Of a stretch of DNA of 64,000 nucleotides, positions 16,895 to 25,512 are shown one piece after another (within the stretch, counting starts at the first letter, position 1; every line of letters begins with the position of its first letter). Below the pieces are notes generated by a model. That model worked only from the letters and a program-made list of their open reading frames with translations, was not told the origin of the DNA and did not search any database. Position numbers and translations under genes: made by a program. Origin of the DNA: Variovorax flavidus (GTDB taxonomy: Bacteria > Pseudomonadota > Gammaproteobacteria > Burkholderiales > Burkholderiaceae_C); assembly GCF_030317145.1 (NCBI RefSeq), contig NZ_JASZYE010000002.1, positions 496,001 through 560,000 on the forward strand, read 5' to 3'.

Positions 16895-17807
16895 GGCGGC
16901 CTCCTGCGGAAGTGATCAGGCCCGGGATGACGGCGCTCTCCGCGCCTTGCCGGGAACCCGGGTCGTACCCCATGACGCGCGCGATGCCGCCGCACACCAG
17001 TGCGAGCAGCACGAGGCCGAATGCGTCGTGCAGCCAGGGCGCGGGTGCATGCCCTGCGGCTTCGAACGCGACCAGCACGCTGTTGCGCACGATGTTCCCG
17101 CCCAGCACCAGCAGGCCGACGACCGGCAGGCGCGCGACAAAGCCGCGATCGTTGCGGCCCGCCCAGAGCGCGACGACGCAGGCCGTGAAGTAGCCGAGCC
17201 ACACCATCTGCACGCCGGAGCAGGGCGCGTCGACGATGACCAGTTGCCCGTCGACCAGCAGGCTGCTGCCTTCGCGCGACACGCTGAAGCCGGGCGCCAG
17301 CAGCCATCGGCTGGCTTCCGCCGTGATCACGCGCAACGGATAGCCGGCATAGAACTGCAGCGAGGACAGCAGCGGCAATGCGAGCACGGCCAGGCCGGCC
17401 ACAGGGAGCGCGGCCACGCGCCGCGGCAGGAAGGCGAGCAGACAGCAGGCGAAGGCGAGCACCGCCAGCAGGCTCGCGGCAAGCGGTGGCAGCGAAGGCA
17501 GTGGACCGACACCCGTGCGCAGCATCGTGGCAACGAGTGTGCCGACGGTTGCCAGCGCAAGCCAACCCAGACGCGGCGCGGGGCGCAGTTCGCGCCGCAG
17601 CGTCCACGTGAGTAGCGCCAGCGCCGCGAGCGCGAGCCGGCCCAGCGGATCGTCGGAACCATCGCGCATGCGCTGGGCCATCCAGATCCACACAGGCGTC
17701 AGCGCGGCGGCCTGCAGCGCGAGCCATCCGGCAGCCGGCGCGCGGTCGAGGTGGATGCCCCAGTCGATGACCCGGGGATGCGTGCGTGCGAGGAGAGCAA
17801 GCGACAT
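16875..17807 (-). CDS. exosortase (PEP-CTERM-type protein-sorting transpeptidase)
   Basis: A 310-residue protein with about eight membrane helices. The catalytic triad of exosortases is in place: Cys196 in DAPCSGVQMVW, Arg241 in GGNIVRNSVLV and His260 in WLHDAFG. Exosortases cut proteins just before or within a C-terminal PEP-CTERM helix and transfer them to an envelope or extracellular acceptor. The gene lies 12 bases downstream of the VIT/VWA gene, whose C-terminus carries a PEP-type sorting signal, so this looks like a dedicated one-enzyme, one-substrate pair. The last 35 residues are unconserved and overlap the next gene. Confidence 0.88.
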   Translation of the reverse strand: MSLALLARTHPRVIDWGIHLDRAPAAGWLALQAAALTPVWIWMAQRMRDGSDDPLGRLALAALALLTWTLRRELRPAPRLGWLALATVGTLVATMLRTGVGPLPSLPPLAASLLAVLAFACCLLAFLPRRVAALPVAGLAVLALPLLSSLQFYAGYPLRVITAEASRWLLAPGFSVSREGSSLLVDGQLVIVDAPCSGVQMVWLGYFTACVVALWAGRNDRGFVARLPVVGLLVLGGNIVRNSVLVAFEAAGHAPAPWLHDAFGLVLLALVCGGIARVMGYDPGSRQGAESAVIPGLITSAGGRRVDTAS

Positions 17808-17819
17808 GGCGATGCGTCC

Positions 17820-19886
17820 TCAGGAAGTCAGGCGGCGTGGATCGTTGCGGCGTGCGCGACGGCGCAGCATCGCCAGCATCGAAAGCACAACAGCGATCGC
17901 GCCCAGCGTCTCGGGCTCCGGCGTGCTCGGCACTTCGGCGCCCAAGCTCTGGGCGACAGCCAGCTCGCTCACGCCCTTGGGCAGCGGCACCGGCTGATCC
18001 ACGCCGACGCTGTTCTGCGGCGCCGCGTTGCGAACCACCTGGTCCACCGCGATGAAGCTCGTGTACTGCGTGAGCAGGCTGTAGCGCAGGCCGAGATCGG
18101 TGATGCGTTGCCTGAGCGAGTCGCCGCCCTCCAGCGCTTCCTGGTCGCTCAGGCTCGCGATGCGATGGCGTGCCCACAGGCTGCGCAGCGCGGCCGCATC
18201 CTGGAGCATGTGCGGGTCCACCTTGAGTTCCTGCCGGTAGGGGCCTTCGGCGCCGCGACCCTCGATCACGACGCGGCCCTTGGCTTCGCCGCGCCACTTG
18301 CCGAACACGATCACCGGCCGCTCGCCGAGCACGTCGGGCAGCGCCGCGGGCTCCACGTCGTACACGTCGAGGCCTTCGAAGCGCGCCTTCACGCTGGTGA
18401 GCACGGGCGATTCGATCATCCGGCGGAAGCGCGCGGCCTGCTCGGGCGCCTGCACCGGGTCGGTGATGACGAAGGGCTCGCCCATGCCGGCGCGGGCCAG
18501 GCCTTCCATGAGGTGCCGGTTGACCGAGGACCCGATGCCGAAAGCGAACACGTTGGCCTTGGAGAGGTTCTTGCGCACCAGCTCGAAGGCTTCGCGCTCC
18601 ACGGTGACGTAGCCGTCGGTGACCACAACGATCGTGCGCGAGACCTCCTCGGCCTTGGGTTCGGCATAGGCGCGCTTCAGCGCCGGAATCAGCTCCGTGC
18701 TGCCGCTGCCGTTGTAGTTGCGGATCGTGGCGAGTGCCTGAGCGATGTTGGCGCGCGTGGCCGGCACCGAGTGCGGCGAGAGCATGCGGTTGCTGCCCGA
18801 GAACAGCAGCACGTTGAAGGTGTCGCTGGGTCGCAGGCCGCCGATGAGCCGCTCCAGCACGACCTTGGCCGTGTCGAGCGGAAAGCCGTGCATCGAGCCC
18901 GAGATGTCCACCACGAAGATGTAGTCGCGCGGCGAGATGGCACTCGCGGCCACCGACTTCGGCGCCTCCACCATCGCGAGGAACAAGTTCTCGGCGTTTT
19001 CGCCCTGGCCCTTGTAGAGCATCAGGCCCGACTCGATGCGCTCGCCGGCGAGCCGGTAGTCGAGCACGAAATCGCGGTTGTCCGCGGGCTCGCTGCTGCG
19101 GGCGAGCGCGATGTCGGCATGCTCGTTGCCGTCGCGCTGGCGTACGTCGATGGCGTGCGTGAGCGAGCGGACTTCCCGGATGCCGAGCGGCGTGTCCAGC
19201 GCGACCTTGAGCCTGAAGCTGGTGCCGGGCGCGACGTCGGCGCGCAGCACCGGCTGCGCCACCCAGGCGGCTTGCGCGTTCTGCGATTGCGGGCTGTTGT
19301 AGCGCGGCCCCACCACCGTCGGAAAGACGAACTGGTAGTTGCCGCCCTGCGGCACGAGCAGCTCGGTGTAGCGCAACTGCACCTTCACGTCGTCGCCCGG
19401 CAGGATGTTGGCGACGTTCATCTGGAACACGTTGGGCAGGTGCTGTTCGAGCAGCGCGGCGGTCTTGCCTTCCTTCTTCGCGTTGTCGTATTCGATGCGT
19501 GCCTGCGCCTTCTCGCGGATCTGCGCGGTGATGAGGCGGTCGGCCAGCCGCACGTTGAGGCCGCTGACCGCCGCCCTGGTCGAGCCGGGGAACACGTACC
19601 GGGCCTCGATGGCGCGCTTCCCTTCGTTGCGGTAGGTCTGCGTGACGGTGACGTCGGCGATGACGCCCGAGATCTTCACGTCCACTTCCGTGCCCTTGAG
19701 CGGCAGGCGGTCCGTGTCCGGGTCGTCGCTCTTCACGAAGAAGTAGGGGCTCTCGGTCTTCAGCCGCGGGCCCGGCGCTTCCTGCGCATGCACCGGGCGC
19801 GCGATCAGCATGAAGAAGCCGGTGGCCGCAAGGCCCAGCGTGGTGAGCCAGAGCCAGCGGCCCGGGCGGGGTATGGAGCTTTCCAT
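17820..19886 (-). CDS. VIT and VWA domain protein with C-terminal PEP-CTERM-like sorting signal
   Basis: A 688-residue exported protein. The signal anchor is at residues 11-34. The VIT domain follows at about residues 50-180 (VTQTYRNEGKRAIEARYVFP). A VWA domain starts near 321 with the MIDAS motif DISGS (Asp327, Ser329, Ser331), later GSGSTELIPAL and VVVTDGY. The C-terminus ends with PEPETLG at 656-662, a hydrophobic helix and RRRARR, the layout of an exosortase signal. It resembles the sortase target proteins of marine proteobacteria but is paired with an exosortase rather than a class GN sortase. The ATG at 19886 has GAGG 9 bases upstream; an upstream ATG at 19922 lacks a site. Confidence 0.88.
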   Translation of the reverse strand: MESSIPRPGRWLWLTTLGLAATGFFMLIARPVHAQEAPGPRLKTESPYFFVKSDDPDTDRLPLKGTEVDVKISGVIADVTVTQTYRNEGKRAIEARYVFPGSTRAAVSGLNVRLADRLITAQIREKAQARIEYDNAKKEGKTAALLEQHLPNVFQMNVANILPGDDVKVQLRYTELLVPQGGNYQFVFPTVVGPRYNSPQSQNAQAAWVAQPVLRADVAPGTSFRLKVALDTPLGIREVRSLTHAIDVRQRDGNEHADIALARSSEPADNRDFVLDYRLAGERIESGLMLYKGQGENAENLFLAMVEAPKSVAASAISPRDYIFVVDISGSMHGFPLDTAKVVLERLIGGLRPSDTFNVLLFSGSNRMLSPHSVPATRANIAQALATIRNYNGSGSTELIPALKRAYAEPKAEEVSRTIVVVTDGYVTVEREAFELVRKNLSKANVFAFGIGSSVNRHLMEGLARAGMGEPFVITDPVQAPEQAARFRRMIESPVLTSVKARFEGLDVYDVEPAALPDVLGERPVIVFGKWRGEAKGRVVIEGRGAEGPYRQELKVDPHMLQDAAALRSLWARHRIASLSDQEALEGGDSLRQRITDLGLRYSLLTQYTSFIAVDQVVRNAAPQNSVGVDQPVPLPKGVSELAVAQSLGAEVPSTPEPETLGAIAVVLSMLAMLRRRARRNDPRRLTS

Positions 19887-19994
19887 GACTTGGGTCCTCT
19901 TCCCTCGAAGGGTGTCGTGCAACGGTGCACGGGAGCCAATGTCACGGGCTGCCGAGAAGGCAGTAGGAAGCCTGTTCGAAGTGGGCGGCGTTGT

Positions 19995-20010
19995 GTGAAG
20001 TCTGTGTGAA
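19995..20010 (-). promoter_or_regulatory. CreB-type direct repeat (TTCAC-N6-TTCAC)
   Basis: On the minus strand the sequence reads TTCAC, six bases, TTCAC, the same as the cre-tag consensus described for CreB in E. coli. It points toward the VIT/VWA-exosortase operon and lies about 110 bases upstream of its first ATG. A third TTCAC on the plus strand at 20028-20032 is followed six bases later by TTCGG, a half-conserved repeat facing mrcA. CreB itself is encoded 5 kb away. Confidence 0.6.
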
Positions 20011-20132
20011 GTCGGGTTGTGGAAGACTTCACACTGGCTTCGGTTCGCTCCCGGAGTATTAGGGCTTCATCCCTTATGCAATTCCGGCGGGGAACTCGAG
20101 GTGGCGGTGACGCTCCTACCTGGGTCGACGAC

Positions 20133-20149
20133 GCTATTCAATTGATAGC
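20133..20149. repeat. GCTAT/ATAGC hairpin with 7-base loop
   Basis: GCTAT and ATAGC flank TCAATTG. The same stem with another 7-base loop lies before mnmG at 40685-40707. It is AT-rich against the local background. Confidence 0.5.
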
Positions 20150-20212
20150 AAAGTATGCCCATCCGCCATGGGATTTCCTTCGTTTTTATCCCGCGTCGAT
20201 CCCTCATTTGCC

Positions 20213-22594
20213 ATGTCCAAGAAAACATCTTCCAGCGCGCCTGCGCGCCCGGACCGGTCGATCCGGCTGCGTCGCGTCGCCCTGTGGGGCGGCGCCGCCG
20301 CCGCGACGGGCGCGCTCGTCCTGCTGATTGCCGGCGGCATCGCGGCCGTCACCATCTACCCCAAGCTGCCCAGCGTCTCCGATCTCGCCGACTACCGGCC
20401 CAAGCTGCCGCTGCGGGTCTACTCGGCCGAAGGCGAGCTGATCGGCGAGTTCGGCGAGGAGCGCCGCAATCTCACGCCCTTCGCGGAGATTCCGCAGGTG
20501 ATGAAGGACGCCGTGCTCGCCGTCGAGGATGCGCGCTTCTATGACCACGGTGGCGTCGACTACAAGGGCTTCGTGCGCGCTGCGCTGGCGAGCTTCAAGG
20601 GCGGAAGGCAGCAGGGCGCATCCACCATCACGATGCAGGTCGCGCGCAACGTCTTCCTGAGTTCGGAGCGCACGCTGAGCCGCAAGACCTACGAGATTCT
20701 GCTCGCCATGCGGCTCGAACAGCAGCTCACGAAGGACCAGATCCTCGAGATCTACCTGAACCAGATCTACCTGGGCAATCGCGCCTACGGCTTCGCGGCC
20801 GCCTCGGAGGCCTACTTCGGCAAGCCGCTACAGCACCTCACGATCGCGGAGGCCGCCATGCTCGCCGGGCTGCCGAAGGCGCCGGGAACCAACAACCCCG
20901 TGAGCAACCCGCGCCGGGCACGCGCGCGCCAGCTCTACGTGATCGACCGCATGGAGGAAACCGGCTTCATCACCGCCGCGCAGGCGGCCGATGCCCGGAA
21001 GGAAGAACTGCATCTGCGCGATGCCGCCGACCCGAACCGCCTGCACGCGGAGTACGTGGCCGAGACGGTGCGCCAGATGATGCATGCGCAGTACGGCGAC
21101 AGCATCTACACGAGCGGCCTCAAGGTCCAGACCTCGCTGGTCGCGGCTGACCAGGCGGCGGCCTACAAGTCGCTGCGCAAGGGCATCATGGATTACGAGC
21201 GTCGGCAGGTCTATCGCGGCCCCGAGCAGGTCGTGGACCTGCCCAGCGACCCGAAGGAACTCGACGAGGCGGTGGACGACGCACTGGCCAACCACCCCGA
21301 TAACGGCGACGTGATCTCGGCCGTGGTGCTCCAGGCGAGCAGCAAGGAAGTGACCGCGGTGCGCGCGAACGGCGAGACGCTGCAGATCGCTGGCGAAGGC
21401 CTGAAGCCCGCGCAGTCGGGCCTGTCAGACAAGGCGGCGCCGGCCATCAAGATCCGTCGCGGTGCGGTGATCCGCGTCGCCAGGACGCCGAAGGACACCT
21501 GGGAGATCACGCAGCTGCCCGAGGTCGAAGGCGCCTTCATCGGCATGGACCCGCGCACCGGCGCCATCAAGGCACTGGTGGGCGGCTTCGACTACGGCAA
21601 GAACAAGTTCAACCACGTCTCGCAGGCGTGGCGGCAGCCGGGTTCGAGCTTCAAGCCCTTCATCTATTCGGCGGCGCTGGAGAAGGGCTTCTCGCCGGCC
21701 ACGGTCGTCAACGATGCGCCGCTGTCCTTCGAGGCGGGTGCGGGCGGGCAGCCGTGGGAGCCGAAGAACTACGACAACACCTACGAGGGACCGATCTCGC
21801 TGCGGCGCGCGCTGCAGCAATCGAAGAACACGGTCACCATCCGCGTGCTGCAGTCGATCGGCCCCTCTTATGCGCAGGACTGGATCACCCAGTTCGGCTT
21901 CGACCGCGACAAGCATCCGGCGAACCTGCCGATGGCGCTGGGCGCCGGCTCGGTCACGCCGATGCAGATGGCGGCCGCGTATTCGGTGTTCGCCAACGGT
22001 GGCTATCGCGTCAATCCCTACCTGGTCACGCGCGTCACCGACATGAAGGGCAAGGTCCTGCTGGAGACCGAACCGCCGGTGCTCGACGAATCGAGGCGCG
22101 CCATTCCGCAGCGCAACGCCTACATCATGAGTTCGCTGCTGCAGAGCGTGGTGAAGAGCGGAACGGCCGCGAAGGCACGCCAGGCGCTCAAGCGCGACGA
22201 CCTCTACGGCAAGACCGGCACGACCAACGATTCGATCGACACCTGGTTCGCAGGCTTCCAGCCGACGATGGTCGGCGTCGCCTGGGTGGGCTACGACACG
22301 CCGCGCCAACTGGGCGTGCGCGGCGAGACCGGCGGCAGCCTGAGCCTGCCGATCTGGACCGGCTACATGCAGACCGCGCTGAAGGGCGTGCCCGTGAGCG
22401 AGCCCGCGGTGCCGGGTGGCGTGCTCAATGTCGAAGGCGAGTGGTACTTCGACGACTTCGGGCCGGGGCGCGGTGTCGCGACCTTGGGTGTCGACACGCC
22501 TGCACCGTTGCCGGTGGAGGCGCTGGCGGGCGCATCCGTGGGTGCGCCGGCGGAGCCTGAGGAACGCAGTCGGATTCTTGATTTCTTCAGGTAG
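20213..22594 (+). CDS. mrcA: penicillin-binding protein 1A, bifunctional transglycosylase/transpeptidase
   Basis: A 793-residue class A PBP. The membrane anchor is at residues 23-48. The GT51 domain carries VEDARFYDHGGVDYKG (Glu105), QGASTITMQVARN and KDQILEIYLNQIYLGN. The transpeptidase domain carries SSFKPF (catalytic Ser near 477), SKN and KTGTTN near 665. An OB-like insertion lies between them (about 310-440), as in PBP1A. It polymerises and cross-links peptidoglycan. I prefer the ATG at 20213 to one at 20168, which would add 15 unconserved residues. Neither has a good ribosome-binding site. Confidence 0.93.
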   Translation: MSKKTSSSAPARPDRSIRLRRVALWGGAAAATGALVLLIAGGIAAVTIYPKLPSVSDLADYRPKLPLRVYSAEGELIGEFGEERRNLTPFAEIPQVMKDAVLAVEDARFYDHGGVDYKGFVRAALASFKGGRQQGASTITMQVARNVFLSSERTLSRKTYEILLAMRLEQQLTKDQILEIYLNQIYLGNRAYGFAAASEAYFGKPLQHLTIAEAAMLAGLPKAPGTNNPVSNPRRARARQLYVIDRMEETGFITAAQAADARKEELHLRDAADPNRLHAEYVAETVRQMMHAQYGDSIYTSGLKVQTSLVAADQAAAYKSLRKGIMDYERRQVYRGPEQVVDLPSDPKELDEAVDDALANHPDNGDVISAVVLQASSKEVTAVRANGETLQIAGEGLKPAQSGLSDKAAPAIKIRRGAVIRVARTPKDTWEITQLPEVEGAFIGMDPRTGAIKALVGGFDYGKNKFNHVSQAWRQPGSSFKPFIYSAALEKGFSPATVVNDAPLSFEAGAGGQPWEPKNYDNTYEGPISLRRALQQSKNTVTIRVLQSIGPSYAQDWITQFGFDRDKHPANLPMALGAGSVTPMQMAAAYSVFANGGYRVNPYLVTRVTDMKGKVLLETEPPVLDESRRAIPQRNAYIMSSLLQSVVKSGTAAKARQALKRDDLYGKTGTTNDSIDTWFAGFQPTMVGVAWVGYDTPRQLGVRGETGGSLSLPIWTGYMQTALKGVPVSEPAVPGGVLNVEGEWYFDDFGPGRGVATLGVDTPAPLPVEALAGASVGAPAEPEERSRILDFFR

Positions 22595-22660
22595 CAGCCT
22601 TCGCGGAGGAGGGATGTCGGCAGGTATCTACACTCCACATCCCCCTCCCCGAACGCAGTC

Positions 22661-23266
22661 ATGGAATCTCTCACCCTGATGGCGCTGATCGTCATCGGCG
22701 CCTACATGCTCAAGTCCCACGACCAGAAGCAGCGCATCGCGCTCCTGGGGCGCCATCTGGGCAACTACCAGATCGAGAAGCTGATGGAGAACCTCACCGA
22801 GGGCTACCTGCGCTGCCTCGGCGAAGACGACCCCGCACGCCGCGAGCAGATCTGGGCGCTGCTCGACACCACCGAGGCCAAGCTCTCGGCGCAGTTCGAC
22901 AGCTTCACCACCGAGTTCTCCCAGGTCGCCGAATCGGAAACGCGCGTGAGCAAGTTCCCGGTGGCCATCCCCTTCGCGCACCGGCTGTTTCCGGGCGCCA
23001 CTTTCGACCTGCGCAAGGCCTTCGCGATCCACGCGCGCGGCATCACGGAAGTCATGAAGAACAATGCGGGCCGCTCGGCGAAGGCCAAGGCCTTCGCCAT
23101 GTCGGCCGAACTCTTTCTCATGCAGCACACCTGCCACTGGTTCTGCAAGTCGAGGACGGTCGCCTCGGCACGGCTGCTGGCGCGGCACAAGACCTCGTAC
23201 CAGCAGGTGCTCGACGCGGTGAGCCCGCAGACGCGCAATGCCTACCGCGCGCTGATCGGTCAGTGA
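22661..23266 (+). CDS. conserved hypothetical membrane-anchored protein
   Basis: A 201-residue protein with a short N-terminal hydrophobic segment (LTLMALIVIGAYML) and a helical soluble part. No catalytic motif is evident; a CHWFC segment near residue 160 holds two cysteines and a His. It follows mrcA by 66 bases on the same strand and may be co-transcribed. Its 3' end overlaps that of creC on the other strand by 7 bases. I do not recognise a family. Confidence 0.7.
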   Translation: MESLTLMALIVIGAYMLKSHDQKQRIALLGRHLGNYQIEKLMENLTEGYLRCLGEDDPARREQIWALLDTTEAKLSAQFDSFTTEFSQVAESETRVSKFPVAIPFAHRLFPGATFDLRKAFAIHARGITEVMKNNAGRSAKAKAFAMSAELFLMQHTCHWFCKSRTVASARLLARHKTSYQQVLDAVSPQTRNAYRALIGQ

Positions 23267-24699
23267 TGTGAGAGCAGCGGCAGCGTGAGGGTGGCGAGCG
23301 CGCCGCCGCGCGGTGCGTTCGCCAGTTCGACGCGGCCGCGATGCAGCGTCGCGATCTCCTTCACGAAGGCGAGGCCGAGGCCCGTGCTCTTCTTCTGGTT
23401 GTGCGGGCGCGCAAGCGAATAGAACTTCTCGAACACCTTGTCCTTGGCGTAGTCCGGAATGCCCTTGCCGCGGTCGCGCACGCTGATCCGGGCCTGACGC
23501 GAACTCGTCTCCAGCGCGAGCAGCACCTCGGCGCCGGAGGGTGAGAAATCGATAGCGTTGTCGAGCAGGTTGCTCACCGCGCGGCGCAGCAGGAAGGGGT
23601 CGCCCTCGACGCGCGCTTCGTTGTGGATGACCACGTTGATGCGGATGTCGCGGGCGGCCGCAGCGGCCTGCGCGCCGGCTCCGACGTCCTGCAGCAGCGG
23701 CGCGAGCGCGACGTTCTCGCTGCGTTCCAGCGCACGTCGCGTCTCGAGCGCGGTGAGCTCCATCATGCGGTCGACGATCTCCTGGATGCGCTGCGTCTCG
23801 TGCGCGATGTTGCCGAGGAAGCGCTCGCGCTCCGCCTGCGGCATCGAAGGCTCCTGGATCAGTTCGGCCGCGCCGCGGATCGCCGACAACGGGCTCTTGA
23901 TCTCGTGCGTGAAGGTCTGCACGTAGTCGGCGACGTAGTTGCGGCCGGTGAGCGCATCGCGCATCTCGTGCACGCCGCTGCGCAGCGTATCCACCGCGCG
24001 GCGCACCATGCGCGAGAGGCTCAGGTCGCGCTGGCTGCGCAGCCAGCCGAAGTAGTCGGAGATCAGCCCGAAGGGCCGCACCAGCCAGATGGACACGATG
24101 ATCGCCAGCACCAGCAGAGCGAAGGCAGAGCCCACGCCCACCCACAGCGTGCGCGCGCGCGCATCCTGCACGAACTGGCCGAAGCTCTGCACCGGCTTGC
24201 CCACGCTGACCATGCCGACGATCTCGTTGTCCCAGCGAATCGGTGCGCCGACGTACATCACCGAGGTCAGCGGATCGCCCGAGATGTCGCGCGAGGTGCG
24301 CGCGCCGTACACGCCGGCGAGCGAGCGGCTCACGTCGCTGCGTTGCGAGTAGTCGGCGCCGGTGCTGCGGCCCATCGAGTCGAAGAGCACGCGGCCGTTG
24401 CGGTCGGTGACGTACACGCGCAGCTCGACGTGGCTCTTGTGCAGGTTGTAGATCTGCGCCGAGAACTGGCGCGCGTAGACGGAGCGGAACAGCGGCTCCA
24501 GCCGCGCGGTGTTGATCGCGCCGGCGATCACGTCCTGCTCGATCAGGCTGGCGAGCAGCTGCGAAGTCTCGACCAGCGATTCCTCGGCCGATTCGCGGTA
24601 GCGCGGGTCGATGTCGGCGACGACGCGGTAGAGCAGAAAGGCGATGCCCGCCGTGTAGATCAGCAGGATGCCGACGAAGATGCGGGTTCTTCGGGTCAC
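23260..24699 (-). CDS. creC: sensor histidine kinase CreC
   Basis: A 479-residue kinase. It has a membrane helix at residues 6-26, a periplasmic sensor domain to about 185, a second helix (187-208), a HAMP-like linker, then HisKA with the H-box FTHEIKSPLSAIRG (His265) and a HATPase domain with N-box NLLDNAIDF, G1 DRGKGI and G2 GLGLAFV. The sensor part matches CreC (AEESLVETSQLLASLIEQ, RVYVTDRNGRVLFDS, YVGAPI). The GTG start overlaps the creB stop by four bases. CreC phosphorylates CreB; in several gammaproteobacteria the pair responds to PBP inhibition or growth on minimal carbon sources. Confidence 0.9.
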   Translation of the reverse strand: MTRRTRIFVGILLIYTAGIAFLLYRVVADIDPRYRESAEESLVETSQLLASLIEQDVIAGAINTARLEPLFRSVYARQFSAQIYNLHKSHVELRVYVTDRNGRVLFDSMGRSTGADYSQRSDVSRSLAGVYGARTSRDISGDPLTSVMYVGAPIRWDNEIVGMVSVGKPVQSFGQFVQDARARTLWVGVGSAFALLVLAIIVSIWLVRPFGLISDYFGWLRSQRDLSLSRMVRRAVDTLRSGVHEMRDALTGRNYVADYVQTFTHEIKSPLSAIRGAAELIQEPSMPQAERERFLGNIAHETQRIQEIVDRMMELTALETRRALERSENVALAPLLQDVGAGAQAAAAARDIRINVVIHNEARVEGDPFLLRRAVSNLLDNAIDFSPSGAEVLLALETSSRQARISVRDRGKGIPDYAKDKVFEKFYSLARPHNQKKSTGLGLAFVKEIATLHRGRVELANAPRGGALATLTLPLLSHH

Positions 24700-25433
24700 A
24701 CGCTCGGCGGCAGCTCTTCGTTGAGCGCGTAGCCGGTGCCGCGCAGCGTGCGGATCGGCTCGACCTCGGGCGCGACGGCCTTGAGCTTGGCGCGCAGTGT
24801 CTTGATGTGGGCGTCCACGGTGCGGTCGAAGCTGTCGCTCGCCTCGTCCCAGACCAGACTCAGCAGTTCGTCTCGCGTGAACACGCGGCCCGGGCGCTGG
24901 ACCATCAGGCGCAGCAGCCCGTATTCGTAGCGCGAGAGTTCGAGCAGGCGGCCGTAATAGCGGATCTGCATGCGGTCGGCGTCGAGCGCGAAGGGCATCG
25001 GCGGCGGCGTGCCGGGGGCGACGGTGGGCGTCGCTGCCGGCGCCTGCCCGGTCCTTCCGCTGCGCCGCAGGATGCTCCGCACGCGGGCCACGAGTTCGCG
25101 CGGCGAGAAAGGCTTGGCGATGTAGTCGTCCGCGCCGAGTTCGAGGCCGACCACGCGATCGATCTCGTCGCTGCGTGCCGTGAGGAACAGCATCGGCACC
25201 TCGGCGCCGGACGGCAGCTTCTGCAGTCGCTTGAACAGCTCGAAGCCGTTCATGTCGGGCAGGCCCACGTCGAGGATGGCGAGTGCCGGTGGCTCGGCGG
25301 TGAACTGCGCGATCGCCTCCTCGGCGGTGGGGCACCACACGGGCACGAAGCCGTCCGTCCGCAACACGTATTGCAGGGTGTCGGCGATGCCGGATTCGTC
25401 TTCGGCGATGAGGATCCGCGGGTGGGCGAGCAT
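24696..25433 (-). CDS. creB: response regulator CreB
   Basis: A 245-residue OmpR-class regulator. The receiver domain holds the acidic pair EDE, phospho-acceptor Asp55 in ILDVGLPD, LTAR and KPFSPREL. A Pro/Ala linker of about 20 residues, longer than in most family members, precedes the winged-helix DNA-binding domain (LSRYEYGLLRLMVQRPGRVFTRDELL, RTLRGTGYALNEE). It binds TTCAC direct repeats in E. coli; such a repeat exists at 19995-20010. The creD gene that often follows creC is not here. ATG at 25442 is an alternative three codons upstream. Confidence 0.9.
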   Translation of the reverse strand: MLAHPRILIAEDESGIADTLQYVLRTDGFVPVWCPTAEEAIAQFTAEPPALAILDVGLPDMNGFELFKRLQKLPSGAEVPMLFLTARSDEIDRVVGLELGADDYIAKPFSPRELVARVRSILRRSGRTGQAPAATPTVAPGTPPPMPFALDADRMQIRYYGRLLELSRYEYGLLRLMVQRPGRVFTRDELLSLVWDEASDSFDRTVDAHIKTLRAKLKAVAPEVEPIRTLRGTGYALNEELPPSV

Positions 25434-25512
25434 GGCCCGCATGGTAGCGGGCCGGAACCTTTGCGCCGAGAAGGAAACGAACGGGGCCGAGCATTCAGGA
25501 GGAACGTGTTCA

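Larger units (their letters stand above)
19887..20212. other. intergenic region between the exosortase operon and mrcA
   Basis: This 326-base divergent region has no convincing gene. It contains a direct repeat TGTGTGAAGTC (twice, 19992-20013), an inverted copy GACTTCACAC at 20025-20034, and a GCTAT/ATAGC hairpin at 20133-20149. Both flanking promoters must lie here; clear -35 and -10 elements could not be picked. Confidence 0.7.

Noticed and set aside
17751..20009. An open frame of 752 codons antisense to the VIT/VWA gene
   Set aside because: The VIT/VWA domains and the sorting tail on the other strand are clear; the antisense translation is low-complexity and without motifs.
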